Origin: Methylobacterium brachythecii
GTDB lineage: Bacteria; Pseudomonadota; Alphaproteobacteria; Rhizobiales; Beijerinckiaceae
Length of the DNA stretch: 64,000 nt
Assembly (NCBI RefSeq): GCF_014196345.1
Contig: NZ_JACIDN010000002.1
Location: 704,657 to 768,656 of the forward strand
Reading direction: 5' to 3'
Position 1 is the stretch's first letter; the number at the start of each line of letters is the position of its first letter. The position numbers were made by a program, and so were the translations under genes. The notes below the pieces were generated by a model. It saw only the letters and a list, made by a program, of their open reading frames with translations. It ran no database searches and had not been told where the DNA came from. Positions 41,262 to 51,165 of the stretch are shown here, piece by piece.

Positions 41262-41280
41262 TTGGCATCTGGTATACCAG
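41262..41280. promoter_or_regulatory. GntR operator-like site G (PAS-frc / OsmC)
   Basis: TTGGCAT-CTGGT-ATACCAG, the same spacer as site F, between the divergent PAS-frc and OsmC units (108 and 126 bp from their starts). Confidence 0.8.
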
Positions 41281-41406
41281 ACACAGAAGATGGGTCAAGG
41301 CCGTCTATCCGCGTACTGAAACGGCTGGGGATACCGAGGCCGGTACCATTCGTTGTGAGGGCATGATCCGGCCCAGAAGCACGGATCGAGGGAGGATCGA
41401 GCCGGC

Positions 41407-41850
41407 ATGGCTCAGCAACCGACGATCACCATCACTCAGGTCGATGGCTTCAAGTTCCTGGTCGATTTCGGGGAGGCCTTCCCCGATCTCGTGACCGACG
41501 AGCCGGAGCCGATCGGCCGCGGGGCGGGCCCCTCACCGGAACAACTGGTCATCGCGGGGGTCAGCAATTGCCTCTGCGCCAGCCTCGCCTTCGCGCTGGG
41601 TAAATTCCGGCAGGAGGGCGGAGGAGTCTCGGCCCGTGCCGCGGCGCGGATTGAGCGCAATGCCGAGCAACGGCTGCGGATCGGCGGCATCGACGTAGAG
41701 ATTACGCTCGGTGCGGCGGCGGCGGCGATGCCGCGGATCGACCAGGTCCTCGCTCAGTTCGAGCGGTTCTGCACCGTCTCGGAGAGCGTGAAGACCGGGA
41801 TTCCTGTCGCGGTCACCGTCCGTGACACCCTCGGGGAACGCCTCAAATAG
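41407..41850 (+). CDS. OsmC/Ohr-family protein
   Basis: A 147-residue OsmC fold protein. The two conserved Cys are in VSNCLCASLAF and RFCTVSESV, the spacing expected for thiol peroxidases of this family that detoxify organic hydroperoxides, or for YhfA-like members. GAGGATCG precedes the ATG. Followed 17 bp later by an NTF2-like gene, likely one operon; site G lies upstream. Confidence 0.82.
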   Translation: MAQQPTITITQVDGFKFLVDFGEAFPDLVTDEPEPIGRGAGPSPEQLVIAGVSNCLCASLAFALGKFRQEGGGVSARAAARIERNAEQRLRIGGIDVEITLGAAAAAMPRIDQVLAQFERFCTVSESVKTGIPVAVTVRDTLGERLK

Positions 41851-41867
41851 CCACAGGAGAACGCCTG

Positions 41868-42227
41868 ATGACGGATCATCACCACGGGGCCCGCGAGCCC
41901 CGCGAACTCGCCGGCCTCTTCAACGCCCGCGCCAATGCCGGCGACGTCGAGGGTCTGGTCGCCCTCTACGAGCCCGAGGCCGTCCTTGCAGCGGGCGACG
42001 TCGTCGCGACTGGCCACACGGAGATCCGCCGGTTCTATACCGACCTTCTCGCGCGGAAATCGGAGTTTCCCGCCGCCGAGGAATTGCCGGCCATCGTCAA
42101 CGGCGACCTGGCCCTGACCTTCGCTCGCCTCCCCAACGGCTCCCTGTCCGTCGAGGCGGCGCGCCGGCAAACGGACGGCACGTGGCGGTGGGCAATCGAC
42201 CAGCTGAAGATCAAGCCGAAGGCCTGA
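41868..42227 (+). CDS. NTF2-like (DUF4440/SnoaL-type) protein
   Basis: A 119-residue protein with the NTF2 pattern: ELAGLFNARANAGDVEGLVALYEPEAVLAAGDVV, then EIRRFYTDLLARK and a C-terminal GTWRWAIDQLKIK. Small enzyme or binding-protein fold without a clear catalytic set. Ribosome site CAGGAGAA precedes the ATG. Second gene of the OsmC unit; convergent with the transglycosylase. Confidence 0.78.
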   Translation: MTDHHHGAREPRELAGLFNARANAGDVEGLVALYEPEAVLAAGDVVATGHTEIRRFYTDLLARKSEFPAAEELPAIVNGDLALTFARLPNGSLSVEAARRQTDGTWRWAIDQLKIKPKA

Positions 42228-42297
42228 GCCTGCTCCACCTCTTTGAATCGATCATGTTTTTTGGGTTTCGATGGATTCCATCGACACGCAACATGAT

Positions 42298-43635
42298 CTA
42301 CCGGCCGCCGCTCACATGCGCGAGCAGGGCCGGGCTGGCATAGCCATCCGCAGGAAGGCCGGATTTGATCTGGTACTGCCGCACGGCCTCTCGCAGCTTG
42401 GGACCGGCCCGGCCGTCGAAGTCGCCCTTGTAGAAGCCGGCGGCCGCCAACCCTTCCTGCAGTGATTTCAGGCCCGCATTGTCGAGCCGCGCGGCGCCGG
42501 TCGGCCACGGGGCCGCAAGCGCCGGGGCACCCGAGAGTCGGTCGGCGAGATGGCCGACCGCCAGCGCGTAGGAATCGCTCGTGTTGTAGACCCGGATGAC
42601 CTCAAAATTGTCGGTGATCAGGAAGACCGGTGCCCCCAGGCCGCCAGGCAGGAACAGGCTGCCGGTCCCTGTGGCCGGGAGCGCCTTGCCGTCGGTGCGC
42701 TTCACGCCGCGCCGGCCGAACTCGGCGAGATCGCCCCGGTAGCGGGTCAGGTCGAAATCCGGCGGCAGGCGCACCTCGTAGCCCCAGGAATAGGCCCGGT
42801 TCCAGCCGATCTCCTGCAGGTAATGCCCGATCGAGGCCAGGGAATCGGCCTGGGAGCCCCAGATGTCGCGATGGCCGTCGCCATCGAAATCCACCGCGTA
42901 CTTCAGGAAGACGGACGGCAGGAACTGTACCTGCCCCATGGCGCCAGCCCAGGAGCCCTTCATCTTGTCGGGGGTGATGTCGCCCCGCTGGAGGATGTCG
43001 AGGGCGGCGAGCAGTTCGGGGCGGAAGAAGTCGCCGCGATGCCGCGCATAGGCGAGGCTCGCCAGCGACCGCACGATCGGCAACGTGCCGGGACTGGTGC
43101 CGAAATCCGACTCGACGCCCCAGAAGGCGAGCATGATCCAGCGTGGCACGCCGGTCTTCGCCTCGATCTTGCCGAGGGTGTCGGAGAGCCGCGCGGCGTG
43201 GGTGCGGCCCCGGTCGAGCCGCCCCGGCGAGATCGCGCCGACGAGATACTCCCAGACCGGCCGGCTGAACTCGCCCTGCTTCTTGGTGCGGCCGATGACG
43301 TCGAGGTCGGGGGTCGTGACGTCGCGGAAGGCGGCGTCGAAGGTTTGCTGAGAGACGCCGCGGGCCCGGGCCCCGGGGCGCAGGCCGTCGATGAAGGCGC
43401 GGAAGTCGGCATCGGCCGCGAGGGCGCGGTGGCTGCCGCCAAAGACGAGTGTCACCGCTGCTGTCAGCAGGGAGCGGCGGTCCCATACGGGCGGCCATCC
43501 CCTCCCCCTTGCGGGGAGGGGTAGGGTTTGGGGTCGTCCAGGATCGAGCGCAGGGGTGCGTTCTGCACCACCCCCACCTCCACCTCCTGCCCGCAAGGGG
43601 GAGGAGAGCGCCCGTGACATCATCCCCAAGGGCAT
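42298..43635 (-). CDS. Lytic murein transglycosylase (MltB type) with repeat-derived N-terminus
   Basis: Cuts peptidoglycan glycan strands. The core (about residues 70-370) has the catalytic Glu in [10 protein letters not shown] and the [11 protein letters not shown] block of the MltB family. A C-terminal peptidoglycan-binding domain begins at [22 protein letters not shown] hydrophobic export segment starts at [13 protein letters not shown], but no ATG or GTG lies just before it. The first in-frame ATG is 50 codons earlier and overlaps the galE stop (TGATG), so the N-terminus reads through the palindromic repeat at 43498. The start is therefore uncertain; CTG near the signal segment is an alternative. 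Confidence 0.85.
   Translation of the reverse strand: MPLGMMSRALSSPLRAGGGGGGGAERTPALDPGRPQTLPLPARGRGWPPVWDRRSLLTAAVTLVFGGSHRALAADADFRAFIDGLRPGARARGVSQQTFDAAFRDVTTPDLDVIGRTKKQGEFSRPVWEYLVGAISPGRLDRGRTHAARLSDTLGKIEAKTGVPRWIMLAFWGVESDFGTSPGTLPIVRSLASLAYARHRGDFFRPELLAALDILQRGDITPDKMKGSWAGAMGQVQFLPSVFLKYAVDFDGDGHRDIWGSQADSLASIGHYLQEIGWNRAYSWGYEVRLPPDFDLTRYRGDLAEFGRRGVKRTDGKALPATGTGSLFLPGGLGAPVFLITDNFEVIRVYNTSDSYALAVGHLADRLSGAPALAAPWPTGAARLDNAGLKSLQEGLAAAGFYKGDFDGRAGPKLREAVRQYQIKSGLPADGYASPALLAHVSGGR
43498..43608. repeat. Palindromic intergenic repeat copy R1
   Basis: CCCCTCCCCCTTGCGGGG at one end and CCCGCAAGGGGGAGGAG at the other, with an AGGATCGAGC centre and inner CCCCCACCTCC arms, about 110 bp. 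It lies inside the N-terminal coding part of the transglycosylase gene if translation starts at galE. Confidence 0.85.
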
Positions 43636-44627
43636 CACTTCCGGTTCCGCTTGCCCAGCGCATCCTCCCAGGCCATCGCCTGCCGGACGATGCCATCGAG
43701 ATCGTCGTGTTTCGGAGTCCAGCCGAGCTCGTTCCGGATGCGGTCGGCCCCGGCGATGATCTGGGCAGGATCACCGGCGCGGCGCGGCGAGATCCGTACC
43801 TCGAAATCCTTGCCCGAGACGCGCTTCACCACATCGACCACCTCCAGCACGGAGTAACCGCGCCCGTAGCCGCAATTCAGCGTCAGGCTCTCGCCGCCCT
43901 TCCGAAGGTGATTGAGCGCCACGAGATGAGCCTCGGCGAGGTCTGAGACCTGGATGTAGTCTCGCAGGCACGAGCCGTCCGGCGTCGGGTAATCGGTGCC
44001 ATAGACCTCGAGATGCGTGCGCTGGCCCAAAGCCGCCTGCGTCGCCACCTTGATCAGATGCGTCGCGTTCGGCGTCGATTGGCCGGTACGGCCGCGCGGG
44101 TCGGCGCCGGCGACGTTGAAGTAGCGCAGGATGACGTAGCTGAAGCCATGCGCCTTGGCCGCGTCGGCGATCATCCATTCGCTCATCAGCTTGGAGCGGC
44201 CATAGGGGTTGATCGGGTTGGTCGTCAGGGTCTCCGGAACGGGCACGACCTCTGGCTCGCCATAGACCGCGGCGGTCGAGGAGAAGATGACGTGCCGCAC
44301 GCCCTCCTTCACCGCCGTCTCGATCAGCGCCCGCGTCTTCACGGTGTTGGCGAGGTAGTAATGCAGCGGGTCGGCCACCGAATCCGGCACCACGATCCGT
44401 GCCGCGAAATGCGCCAGCGCCTCGACCTTGTGCTCACGGATGGTCTTGGCGACGAGGTCCTGGTCGGCGATGTCGCCGACCACCAGCGTCACCTCTGGAG
44501 GCAATGCCCATTCGAAGCCGGTGGAGAGGTCGTCGATCACCACGACGTCGTCGTGCCCCGCATCGATCAGCGCCAGCACCATGTGGCTGCCGATGTACCC
44601 AGCGCCCCCCGTGACCAGTACCGCCAT
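43635..44627 (-). CDS. galE: UDP-glucose 4-epimerase
   Basis: Interconverts UDP-glucose and UDP-galactose. It is a 330-residue SDR enzyme with the NAD loop [11 protein letters not shown] at residues 4-14, Ser in FSSTAAVYG and the catalytic YGRSK. The ATG at 44627 has AGAGGAGGA upstream. It is divergent from galU, which makes its UDP-glucose substrate, so the two together supply sugar nucleotides for envelope polysaccharides. Overlaps the start of the transglycosylase frame. Confidence 0.93.
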   Translation of the reverse strand: MAVLVTGGAGYIGSHMVLALIDAGHDDVVVIDDLSTGFEWALPPEVTLVVGDIADQDLVAKTIREHKVEALAHFAARIVVPDSVADPLHYYLANTVKTRALIETAVKEGVRHVIFSSTAAVYGEPEVVPVPETLTTNPINPYGRSKLMSEWMIADAAKAHGFSYVILRYFNVAGADPRGRTGQSTPNATHLIKVATQAALGQRTHLEVYGTDYPTPDGSCLRDYIQVSDLAEAHLVALNHLRKGGESLTLNCGYGRGYSVLEVVDVVKRVSGKDFEVRISPRRAGDPAQIIAGADRIRNELGWTPKHDDLDGIVRQAMAWEDALGKRNRK

Positions 44628-44839
44628 GATGTGAAAATCCTCCTCTGAGCCGCTGGACGCTACACAATGGCATGCGCCTGATGAAGCGAGTTTGTCGCCA
44701 CTCTCGAACCACCCATCGGGAGGAGATCCATAAATCTCAAGGCTTAAGCCAGGCTGGACGGTGAATTGGGCCGGCCCCATGTTATGTAAAGCTGAGCAAC
44801 ACCAGTTCCCGACGCATGCCACCAACGGGTCCGACATCG

Positions 44840-45700
44840 ATGAAGAGAATTCGCAAGGCCGTCCTCCCCGTCGCCGGCCTCGGCACGCGCTTCCTGCCGG
44901 CCACCAAGGCCGTGCCGAAGGAGATGCTCACCGTGGTCGACCGGCCGGTGGTTCAGCACGTGGTGGACGAGGCCAAGGCGGCTGGCATCGAGCACTTCAT
45001 CTTCGTCACCGGCCGCGGCAAGGCGGTGATCGAGGACCATTTCGACATCGCCTACGAACTCGACGCGACGCTGCAGGAGCGCGGCAAGACGGCGGCCTTC
45101 GAGGAGTTGAAGAGGGACCTGCCCAAGGCCGGTCAGACCAGCTTCACCCGCCAGCAGGCGCCGCTCGGCCTCGGCCACGCGGTCTGGTGCGCCCGCGAGA
45201 TCGTAGGCGACGAGCCTTTCGCGGTGCTGCTTCCGGACATGCTGAGCCCGGGCTGCATGGGCCAGATGCTGGCGGCTTACGAGCAGCACGGGGGCAACGT
45301 CATCGCCGTCGAGGAGGTGAAGCCCGAGGAGACGCATCAATACGGCATCGTCTCCGTGGGCGAGACCTACGGCCAGACCTTCGAGATCACCGGCATGGTC
45401 GAGAAGCCGAAGCAGGGCACCGCCCCGTCGAACTTCATCATCTCCGGCCGCTACATCCTGCAGCCCGAGGTCTTCTCGATCCTGGAACACGGCAAGAAGG
45501 GCGCCGGCGGCGAGATCCAACTCACCGACGCGATGATCGACCTGATGGCCGATCAGAAGTTTTTCGGGATGCGCTACGAGGGCAAGACCTACGACACCGG
45601 CTCGAAGATCGGCTTCCTCACCGCGAACATTGCCTATGGGCTGCAGCGGCCGGACTTGAAGGATGCACTGGTGGCGGAGATCAAGGCGCTGTTGGGGTAG
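44840..45700 (+). CDS. galU: UTP-glucose-1-phosphate uridylyltransferase
   Basis: Makes UDP-glucose from UTP and glucose-1-phosphate. The nucleotide-binding motif [19 protein letters not shown] starts near residue 12, and MLPDM/FAVLLPD and VEEVKPEET blocks follow. It is 286 residues from ATG at 44840, typical; an ATG 24 bases upstream would add eight residues. Neither has a strong ribosome site. Confidence 0.93.
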   Translation: MKRIRKAVLPVAGLGTRFLPATKAVPKEMLTVVDRPVVQHVVDEAKAAGIEHFIFVTGRGKAVIEDHFDIAYELDATLQERGKTAAFEELKRDLPKAGQTSFTRQQAPLGLGHAVWCAREIVGDEPFAVLLPDMLSPGCMGQMLAAYEQHGGNVIAVEEVKPEETHQYGIVSVGETYGQTFEITGMVEKPKQGTAPSNFIISGRYILQPEVFSILEHGKKGAGGEIQLTDAMIDLMADQKFFGMRYEGKTYDTGSKIGFLTANIAYGLQRPDLKDALVAEIKALLG

Positions 45701-45712
45701 ACCAAGCGCATT

Positions 45713-45823
45713 CCTCTCCCCCTTGCTGGGAGGGGCAAGGGGTGGGGGTCGCTCAGGATCGAGCACCGCAGTGCTGCCTGCACGCCCCACACCTCCAACT
45801 CCTCCCCGCAAGGGGGAGGAGAG
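45713..45823. repeat. Palindromic intergenic repeat copy R2
   Basis: Between the convergent galU and ftfL genes. Same outer arms (CTCCCCCTTG...CAAGGGGGAG) and the CTCAGGATCGAGC centre as R1; it probably doubles as a two-way terminator. Confidence 0.85.
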
Positions 45824-45832
45824 CAGGTCGCG

Positions 45833-47506
45833 CTAAAACAGCCCGTCGATCTGGCCGTTCTCGTCGAGCCGGATGGTATCCGCGGCCGGGACCTTCGGCA
45901 GGCCCGGCATCGTCATGATCTCTCCGCAGATCACCACCACGAAGCCCGCACCGGCCGAGAGTCGGACGTCGCGCACGGTGATGGTGTGGCCGGAAGGCGC
46001 GCCCATCAGGGTCGGGTCGGTCGAGAACGAGTACTGCGTCTTGGCCATGCAGACCGGCAGGTCGCCATAACCGTCCTTCTCGAAGCCGGCGAGCTTGGTG
46101 GCGGCCTTTCCGTCGATCGAGATGCCTGAGGCGCCGTAGAGCTTGGTCGCGATCGCCTTTACCTTGTCAGCGAGCTTGGCGCTGGTCTCATAGGCGAAGG
46201 TCAGCGGCTTCTGCTCGCCCTCGGCGAGCTTCACCACGGCATTGGCCAGACCCTCGGCGCCGGCACCGCCGTCAGCCCAGTGCTTGCAGGTGAGCGCCTC
46301 GACCTGGAGCTTGTCACGGCACAGCTCTTTGAGCTTGGTGTGCTCGGCGTCCGTATCCTGGAAGAAGTGGTTCACGCCGACCACGACCGGCAGGCCGAAG
46401 CTGCGCACGTTCTCGACGTGGCGGGCGAGATTGGCGAAGCCCTTCTCGAGCGCCTCGAGGTTCTCGGTGGCGAGGCTCTTCTTGTCGACGCCGCCATGCA
46501 TCTTGAGCGCCCGCACGGTGGCGACGATCACGACGGCCGAGGGCTGTAGGCCGGTCTGCCGGCACTTGATGTCCAAGAACTTCTCGGCGCCGAGATCGGC
46601 ACCGAAGCCGGCTTCGGTCACGACGTAATCGGCGAGCTTGAGGCCGGTCTGGGTGGCGATCACCGAGTTGCAGCCATGGGCGATGTTGGCGAAGGGGCCG
46701 CCATGGATGAGGGCCGGGTTGCCTTCGAGGGTCTGCACGAGGTTCGGCTGCAGAGCGTCCTTGAGCAGCACGGTCATGGCGCCGGTCGCCTTAACCTGGG
46801 CCAGCGTCACCGGCTTGCGATCACGCGTCTCGGCAATGACGATCTTGCCGAGGCGCGCTTCGAGGTCGGCGAGATCCTTGGCGAGGCAGAACACCGCCAT
46901 GACCTCGGAGGCCACGGTGATGTCGAAGCCGTCCTCACGCGGAAAACCGTTGGCGACGCCGCCGAGCGACTGGTTGATGGAGCGCAGCGCCCGGTCGTTC
47001 ATGTCGACCACACGGCGCCAATGGATGCGGCGCACGTCGATGTTGAGCTCGTTCGCCCAGTAGATGTGGTTGTCGATCAGCGCGGCGGCGAGCGAGTGCG
47101 CCGAGGTGATCGCGTGGAAGTCGCCGGTGAAGTGCAGGTTGATTTGCTCCATCGGCACGACCTGCGCCTTGCCGCCGCCGGCCGCGCCGCCCTTCATGCC
47201 GAAGCACGGGCCGAGCGAGGGTTCGCGCAGACAGGCCACCGTCTTCTTGCCGACGCGGTTCAGCGCGTCCGACAGGCCGACCGTCGTCGTGGTCTTGCCC
47301 TCGCCGGCAGGCGTCGGCGAGATCGCGGTGACAAGGACGAGCTTACCCTGGCTCTTGCCGTCCAGCGACTTGATGAAGTCGTGGTCGATCTTGGCGATGT
47401 GCTTGCCGTAATTGTGGAGCGCCTCGTCCGGAATGCCGATCTTAGCGGCGACCTCGGCGATGGGCTTCAGCGTCGCCGCGCGGGCGATCTCGATATCTGA
47501 GGGCAT
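45833..47506 (-). CDS. ftfL: Formate-tetrahydrofolate ligase
   Basis: Joins formate to tetrahydrofolate with ATP, feeding formate carbon into the serine cycle of methylotrophs. It is 557 residues, the exact length of the Methylobacterium enzyme, and nearly the same N-terminus [20 protein letters not shown]. The nucleotide loop is [15 protein letters not shown], and [20 protein letters not shown] is a family signature. The start is the ATG at 47506 with AAGGAGAGGAA. The gene would use formate from the oxalate pathway as well as from C1 oxidation. Confidence 0.97.
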   Translation of the reverse strand: MPSDIEIARAATLKPIAEVAAKIGIPDEALHNYGKHIAKIDHDFIKSLDGKSQGKLVLVTAISPTPAGEGKTTTTVGLSDALNRVGKKTVACLREPSLGPCFGMKGGAAGGGKAQVVPMEQINLHFTGDFHAITSAHSLAAALIDNHIYWANELNIDVRRIHWRRVVDMNDRALRSINQSLGGVANGFPREDGFDITVASEVMAVFCLAKDLADLEARLGKIVIAETRDRKPVTLAQVKATGAMTVLLKDALQPNLVQTLEGNPALIHGGPFANIAHGCNSVIATQTGLKLADYVVTEAGFGADLGAEKFLDIKCRQTGLQPSAVVIVATVRALKMHGGVDKKSLATENLEALEKGFANLARHVENVRSFGLPVVVGVNHFFQDTDAEHTKLKELCRDKLQVEALTCKHWADGGAGAEGLANAVVKLAEGEQKPLTFAYETSAKLADKVKAIATKLYGASGISIDGKAATKLAGFEKDGYGDLPVCMAKTQYSFSTDPTLMGAPSGHTITVRDVRLSAGAGFVVVICGEIMTMPGLPKVPAADTIRLDENGQIDGLF

Positions 47507-47814
47507 TTCCTCTCCTTGTCCTTTTAGGGGCCGGCCATCGCCGGGATCTCGGGGCACGCGCTGGCGTACGCGGCCATCACCGAGGTCCTCAGTGGCCGAG
47601 ATAAAGGCTTCCGCTTGTTTTGGTCGAGAGCGCGGAGAAAAGCACCTCGGACTTTTTGGAGGTTTTTCCGAAATTTAATTTGAATAGCTTCGCATCCGCC
47701 GAAAGCAGCGACTTCAGGATCCGGCAGGCCCGCGGCCGGTGAAGGACCCGCCTTGCCGCCCGCCACCGATGAACTGAGCGGCGACGGTTCTCACGGACGT
47801 TGGGATCCGCGCCG
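47507..47814. other. 308-bp region upstream of ftfL
   Basis: No convincing gene. It lies between the chemoreceptor-like gene stop and ftfL on the same strand and must hold the ftfL promoter. I saw no strong hairpin or repeat in it. Confidence 0.5.
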
Positions 47815-48843
47815 CTACTGCTCGATCACGCCGCGCCAGCCGAGCCCGCGGTAGGTCTCGTAACCCGGCGTCTCGTGGAAGGCGACGACATGGCCTCGCT
47901 CGTCGGCATAGTGCCCCTGCGGTTGGCCGCCGGTCCGCAGCGGATAGATCTCGCTCAGCACGCCGCGCCCCTTGGAGCAGGCGATCACTCTGTCACGGGC
48001 GTCGAGCAGCATCACGCGTGTGCCCTCGCGCTCGCCGGCGCCGAGGCGGATGCCCTCGACGATCGCGCGGGCCTGTGGCTGCCAGTCGAAGTGGATCGCG
48101 AGCACGCCGAGGGCGCGGCCGTCGCTGCGTCCTTCCTCGCGGACACTGGCGCAGTAGGTCGCGACCTGTGCGCCGACGAGGCGCGGCTCGGCGCGAACAT
48201 CGGCAGCGGTGAACGCATCGCCGTTCGGCAGGCCCATGGCCTCGCGGAACCAAGGCTCTCCGCCGACGCGCATGCCCCTCACCTCGGGATAGGTCTCTGG
48301 CCGGCCATTGGCGATGACGCGCCCATCGAGGTCGCACAGCCAGAGATCGAGATAGACCGTGTAGGCATTGAGGATCACACCGAGCCGCTCACTGGCATAG
48401 ACCACGGCCTCGGGGGTCGGCTGCACGGCACAATCCACCACCGCTGCATCGGTCGCCCACCAGCGCACGTCGCAGGTGCGCTCATAGAGATTGCGATCGA
48501 TCAGCTCGACGGCGTTCAGGGCCAGGTCGACGCAGCGCGTGGCGCGCGCCTCGTCGGCCAGGCGTCCGACGGCCTGAGTGAGATTTTCGACGCCGTCGCT
48601 CAGGCTGTGGCCGAGGGCGGCGGCGAGGCGCTCGACTTCTGCGGAGACGACGCGCACCTCCTGGGCGACCACGGAGAAGCCTGCGCCCTTCTCGCCGGCA
48701 TGGGCCGCCTCGATCAGTGCATTCAGCGCGAGCAACTTCATGCGCTGCGTGATCGACTGGATGGACGCGAGATTGGCCGACGCGCCGGCCTTCAGTGCAA
48801 GCGCGGATTTTCCGACGAGGTCGGACAGGGCGAGGTTGCTCAT
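47815..48843 (-). CDS. Soluble chemoreceptor-like protein with N-terminal signalling tip
   Basis: A 342-residue protein with no membrane segment. Residues about 25-65 (TQRMKLLALNALIEAAHAGEKGAGFSVVAQEVR) match the hairpin tip of methyl-accepting chemotaxis proteins that contacts CheA/CheW. The C-terminal two-thirds (YTVYLDLWLCDLDGRVIANG..., WFREAMG..., LGVLAIHFDW) read as a PDC/Cache-type sensor. Domain order is the reverse of classic receptors, and the helical part is short. A cytoplasmic sensor acting on chemotaxis clusters is likely; the ligand is unknown. Confidence 0.8.
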   Translation of the reverse strand: MSNLALSDLVGKSALALKAGASANLASIQSITQRMKLLALNALIEAAHAGEKGAGFSVVAQEVRVVSAEVERLAAALGHSLSDGVENLTQAVGRLADEARATRCVDLALNAVELIDRNLYERTCDVRWWATDAAVVDCAVQPTPEAVVYASERLGVILNAYTVYLDLWLCDLDGRVIANGRPETYPEVRGMRVGGEPWFREAMGLPNGDAFTAADVRAEPRLVGAQVATYCASVREEGRSDGRALGVLAIHFDWQPQARAIVEGIRLGAGEREGTRVMLLDARDRVIACSKGRGVLSEIYPLRTGGQPQGHYADERGHVVAFHETPGYETYRGLGWRGVIEQ

Positions 48844-49047
48844 AAAACCATCCGGGCGCCAACGACCGCTGCAATGCTTCGTTGCATCGCAAAATAATCC
48901 CGTCCGGATCTATAAAAATCTGACGTTAACAAAACCTACCCTGCACGCGGTAGACCAAAGTACGACTTCGGTTGGCGCATCGTATTACCCAAGCAAATCC
49001 TGATTATTTCTTGAGCAAATGCTCAGTAAAACATCGCTTGCGGGGCG

Positions 49048-50388
49048 TCACGCCACCGCTCTGATCATCGCACGCGTTTTTTCTACTAGCTCGCCGATCT
49101 GATCTTCGCTGACGATCAGCGCCGGACAGAGGGACAGCGTGTCGCCCGAGATTCGGATCACCAGATCGTTCACGTTGAAAGCGTGGACCATGGCGTCGTA
49201 GCCGCGCGCTCCCGGCGCGTCGGCGCTCGGCGCGAGGTCGATGCCGGCGGCGAGTCCGATGGTGCGGATATCGAGCACGTTCGGCTCCTCGCGCAGGCTC
49301 ATCACGGCTTCCGCGAAGACCGGCTCCAGGGTGCGGGCGCGCTCGAACAGGCCCTCGTCTCGGTAGAGGTCGAGCGTGGCGAGGCCAGCGGCACAGGCGA
49401 GCGGGTGGCCGGAATAGGTGTAGCCGTGGAACAGTTCGATCGCCCGCTCGGGCCCCTGCATCAGTGCCGCATGGATGGCCTCACGCACGATGACGCCGCC
49501 GAGCGGCACCGCGCCCGAGGTCACGCCCTTGGCGAAGCAGATCATGTCCGGCACGACGCCGTAGCGCTCGGCCGCGAAGGCGAAGCCGAGACGGCCGAAG
49601 CCCGTGATTACCTCGTCGAAGATCAGCAGGATGCCGTGCCGGTCGCAGAGCGCACGCAGCCGCTGCAGGTAGCCCTTCGGGGGCGCCAGCACACCAGTCG
49701 ATCCGGCCATCGGTTCGACGATCACCGCGCCGATGGTCGAGGCATCGTTCAGGGCGACGATCCGTTCGAGATCGTCGGCCAGATGCGCGCCCCATTCGGG
49801 CTCGCCGATGGAGAAGGCCTGCTGCTCGCGATCGTAGGTGTGCGGCAGGTGGTCGATTCCGGAGAGGCCGTGGCCGAAGGCCTTGCGATTGGCCGGCAGA
49901 CCGCCGACCGAGATGCCGCCGAAGCCGGTACCGTGATAGCCGCGCTCGCGCCCGATCAGCCGGGTCCGGCCGCCCTCCCCTCTCGCATGGCGATAGGCCA
50001 GCGCGATCTTGAGCGCCGTATCGACGGATTCTGAACCCGAATTGCAGAAGAAGACGTGGTCGAGATCGCCTGGCGCCAGGGCCGCGATCCGAGAAGCGAG
50101 CGCGAAGGCGCCTTCGTGCCCGAACTGGAAAGGCGGCGCATAGTCGAGCCGCGCGGCTTGGTCCTGGATCGCGGCAACGATCGGGGCGCGGTTGTGCCCG
50201 GCGTTGCAGCACCACAGCCCGGAAATGCCGTCGAGCAACCGCCGCCCGTCCGGCGTGCAGTAGGTCATGCCCTCCGCGCTGGCGATCAGGCGTGGATCAC
50301 GCTTGGCCGCGCGGTTGGCGGTGAAGGGCATCCACCATGCGTCGAGGTCGTTGCGCGAAGCGTTCATCAGACCGAAATGCTGTTCCAT
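49048..50388 (-). CDS. Class III aminotransferase (omega-amino acid:pyruvate type)
   Basis: A PLP-dependent aminotransferase, 446 residues. The N-terminus WWMPFTANRAAK and the FFCNSGSESVDTALKIA block are those of omega-amino-acid/beta-alanine:pyruvate transaminases. The PLP Lys is in FAKGVTSG (Lys287), preceded by the Asp of LIFDEVITGFGR. It is a single gene with no operon partner. Substrate (beta-alanine, putrescine or similar) cannot be fixed from sequence. Confidence 0.9.
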   Translation of the reverse strand: MEQHFGLMNASRNDLDAWWMPFTANRAAKRDPRLIASAEGMTYCTPDGRRLLDGISGLWCCNAGHNRAPIVAAIQDQAARLDYAPPFQFGHEGAFALASRIAALAPGDLDHVFFCNSGSESVDTALKIALAYRHARGEGGRTRLIGRERGYHGTGFGGISVGGLPANRKAFGHGLSGIDHLPHTYDREQQAFSIGEPEWGAHLADDLERIVALNDASTIGAVIVEPMAGSTGVLAPPKGYLQRLRALCDRHGILLIFDEVITGFGRLGFAFAAERYGVVPDMICFAKGVTSGAVPLGGVIVREAIHAALMQGPERAIELFHGYTYSGHPLACAAGLATLDLYRDEGLFERARTLEPVFAEAVMSLREEPNVLDIRTIGLAAGIDLAPSADAPGARGYDAMVHAFNVNDLVIRISGDTLSLCPALIVSEDQIGELVEKTRAMIRAVA

Positions 50389-50685
50389 CGGCGCGAAATC
50401 GCGGTCGTCATGCGGCAGCGTGTGACAATGCTCGATTCAGTACGTGCCGATGATGATGTTGGCCATCTTACGCATGGCCATCATTGGCGTCAGCTTATCG
50501 GGCGCCTGGGCTCGCCGAGCTCGTGAGCACCGATCGGCGCGCTGGGACGGCAATGCCGCGTGTCGTCCCAGGAGTGGCGCGCGCCTGCTTCTGCCGCAGT
50601 TGCCGCGAGGGAAGTGCCTCGCTACCTACACGCCAACCGATCGCCGGCTGCGCCGACGCGCGCACCACCCTCACCGGAGCCCTCC

Positions 50686-51165
50686 GTGGAGCTTTTGAAG
50701 CTCGCCGCCCTCGACGCCGACGATCTCGCCGTCGTCTCCGCGCATCTGCAGGACGCGATCCTGCGCGCGGACGATCTCGCTTGGCTCGCGGGCGAGCATC
50801 GTTTCGTGCTGGTCGCTCGCCGCTTCGACCGCGACACCGCGCCTGGCGAGGCCCCGCGGCGGCGGCTCGTCGGCATGCATTTCGAGCGCGTGCTGAGCGT
50901 GAAGACCAAGGGCATCGCGCCGGGGCACGCCACGGACGAGACCCTGAGCCTGCTCGCCGTCACGTTCGAGCCGGGCGAAGCCCCATCCGGTACCGCGACC
51001 CTGGTCTTTGCCGGCGGTGCCGCGATTCGGCTCGACCTCGAATGCATCGAGGTCCGCCTGAAGGATCTCGGTCCCGTCTGGGAAGCGGAGGGGCGCCCCG
51101 ACCACGACGCCGAGCAAGCCGGGCAGGCTGCGCTCGAGGGCCAGACCCGAGACCTCACATCATGA
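50686..51165 (+). CDS. DUF2948 protein
   Basis: A 159-residue protein, (M)ELLKLAALDADDLAVVSAHLQDAILR..., a DUF2948 start. The GTG at 50686 has CGGAG at the right distance; a longer open frame begins at 50560. Its stop overlaps the hisD ATG (ATGA). It is regularly the gene before hisD in Rhizobiales, so a linked role is likely but unknown. Confidence 0.85.
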   Translation: MELLKLAALDADDLAVVSAHLQDAILRADDLAWLAGEHRFVLVARRFDRDTAPGEAPRRRLVGMHFERVLSVKTKGIAPGHATDETLSLLAVTFEPGEAPSGTATLVFAGGAAIRLDLECIEVRLKDLGPVWEAEGRPDHDAEQAGQAALEGQTRDLTS

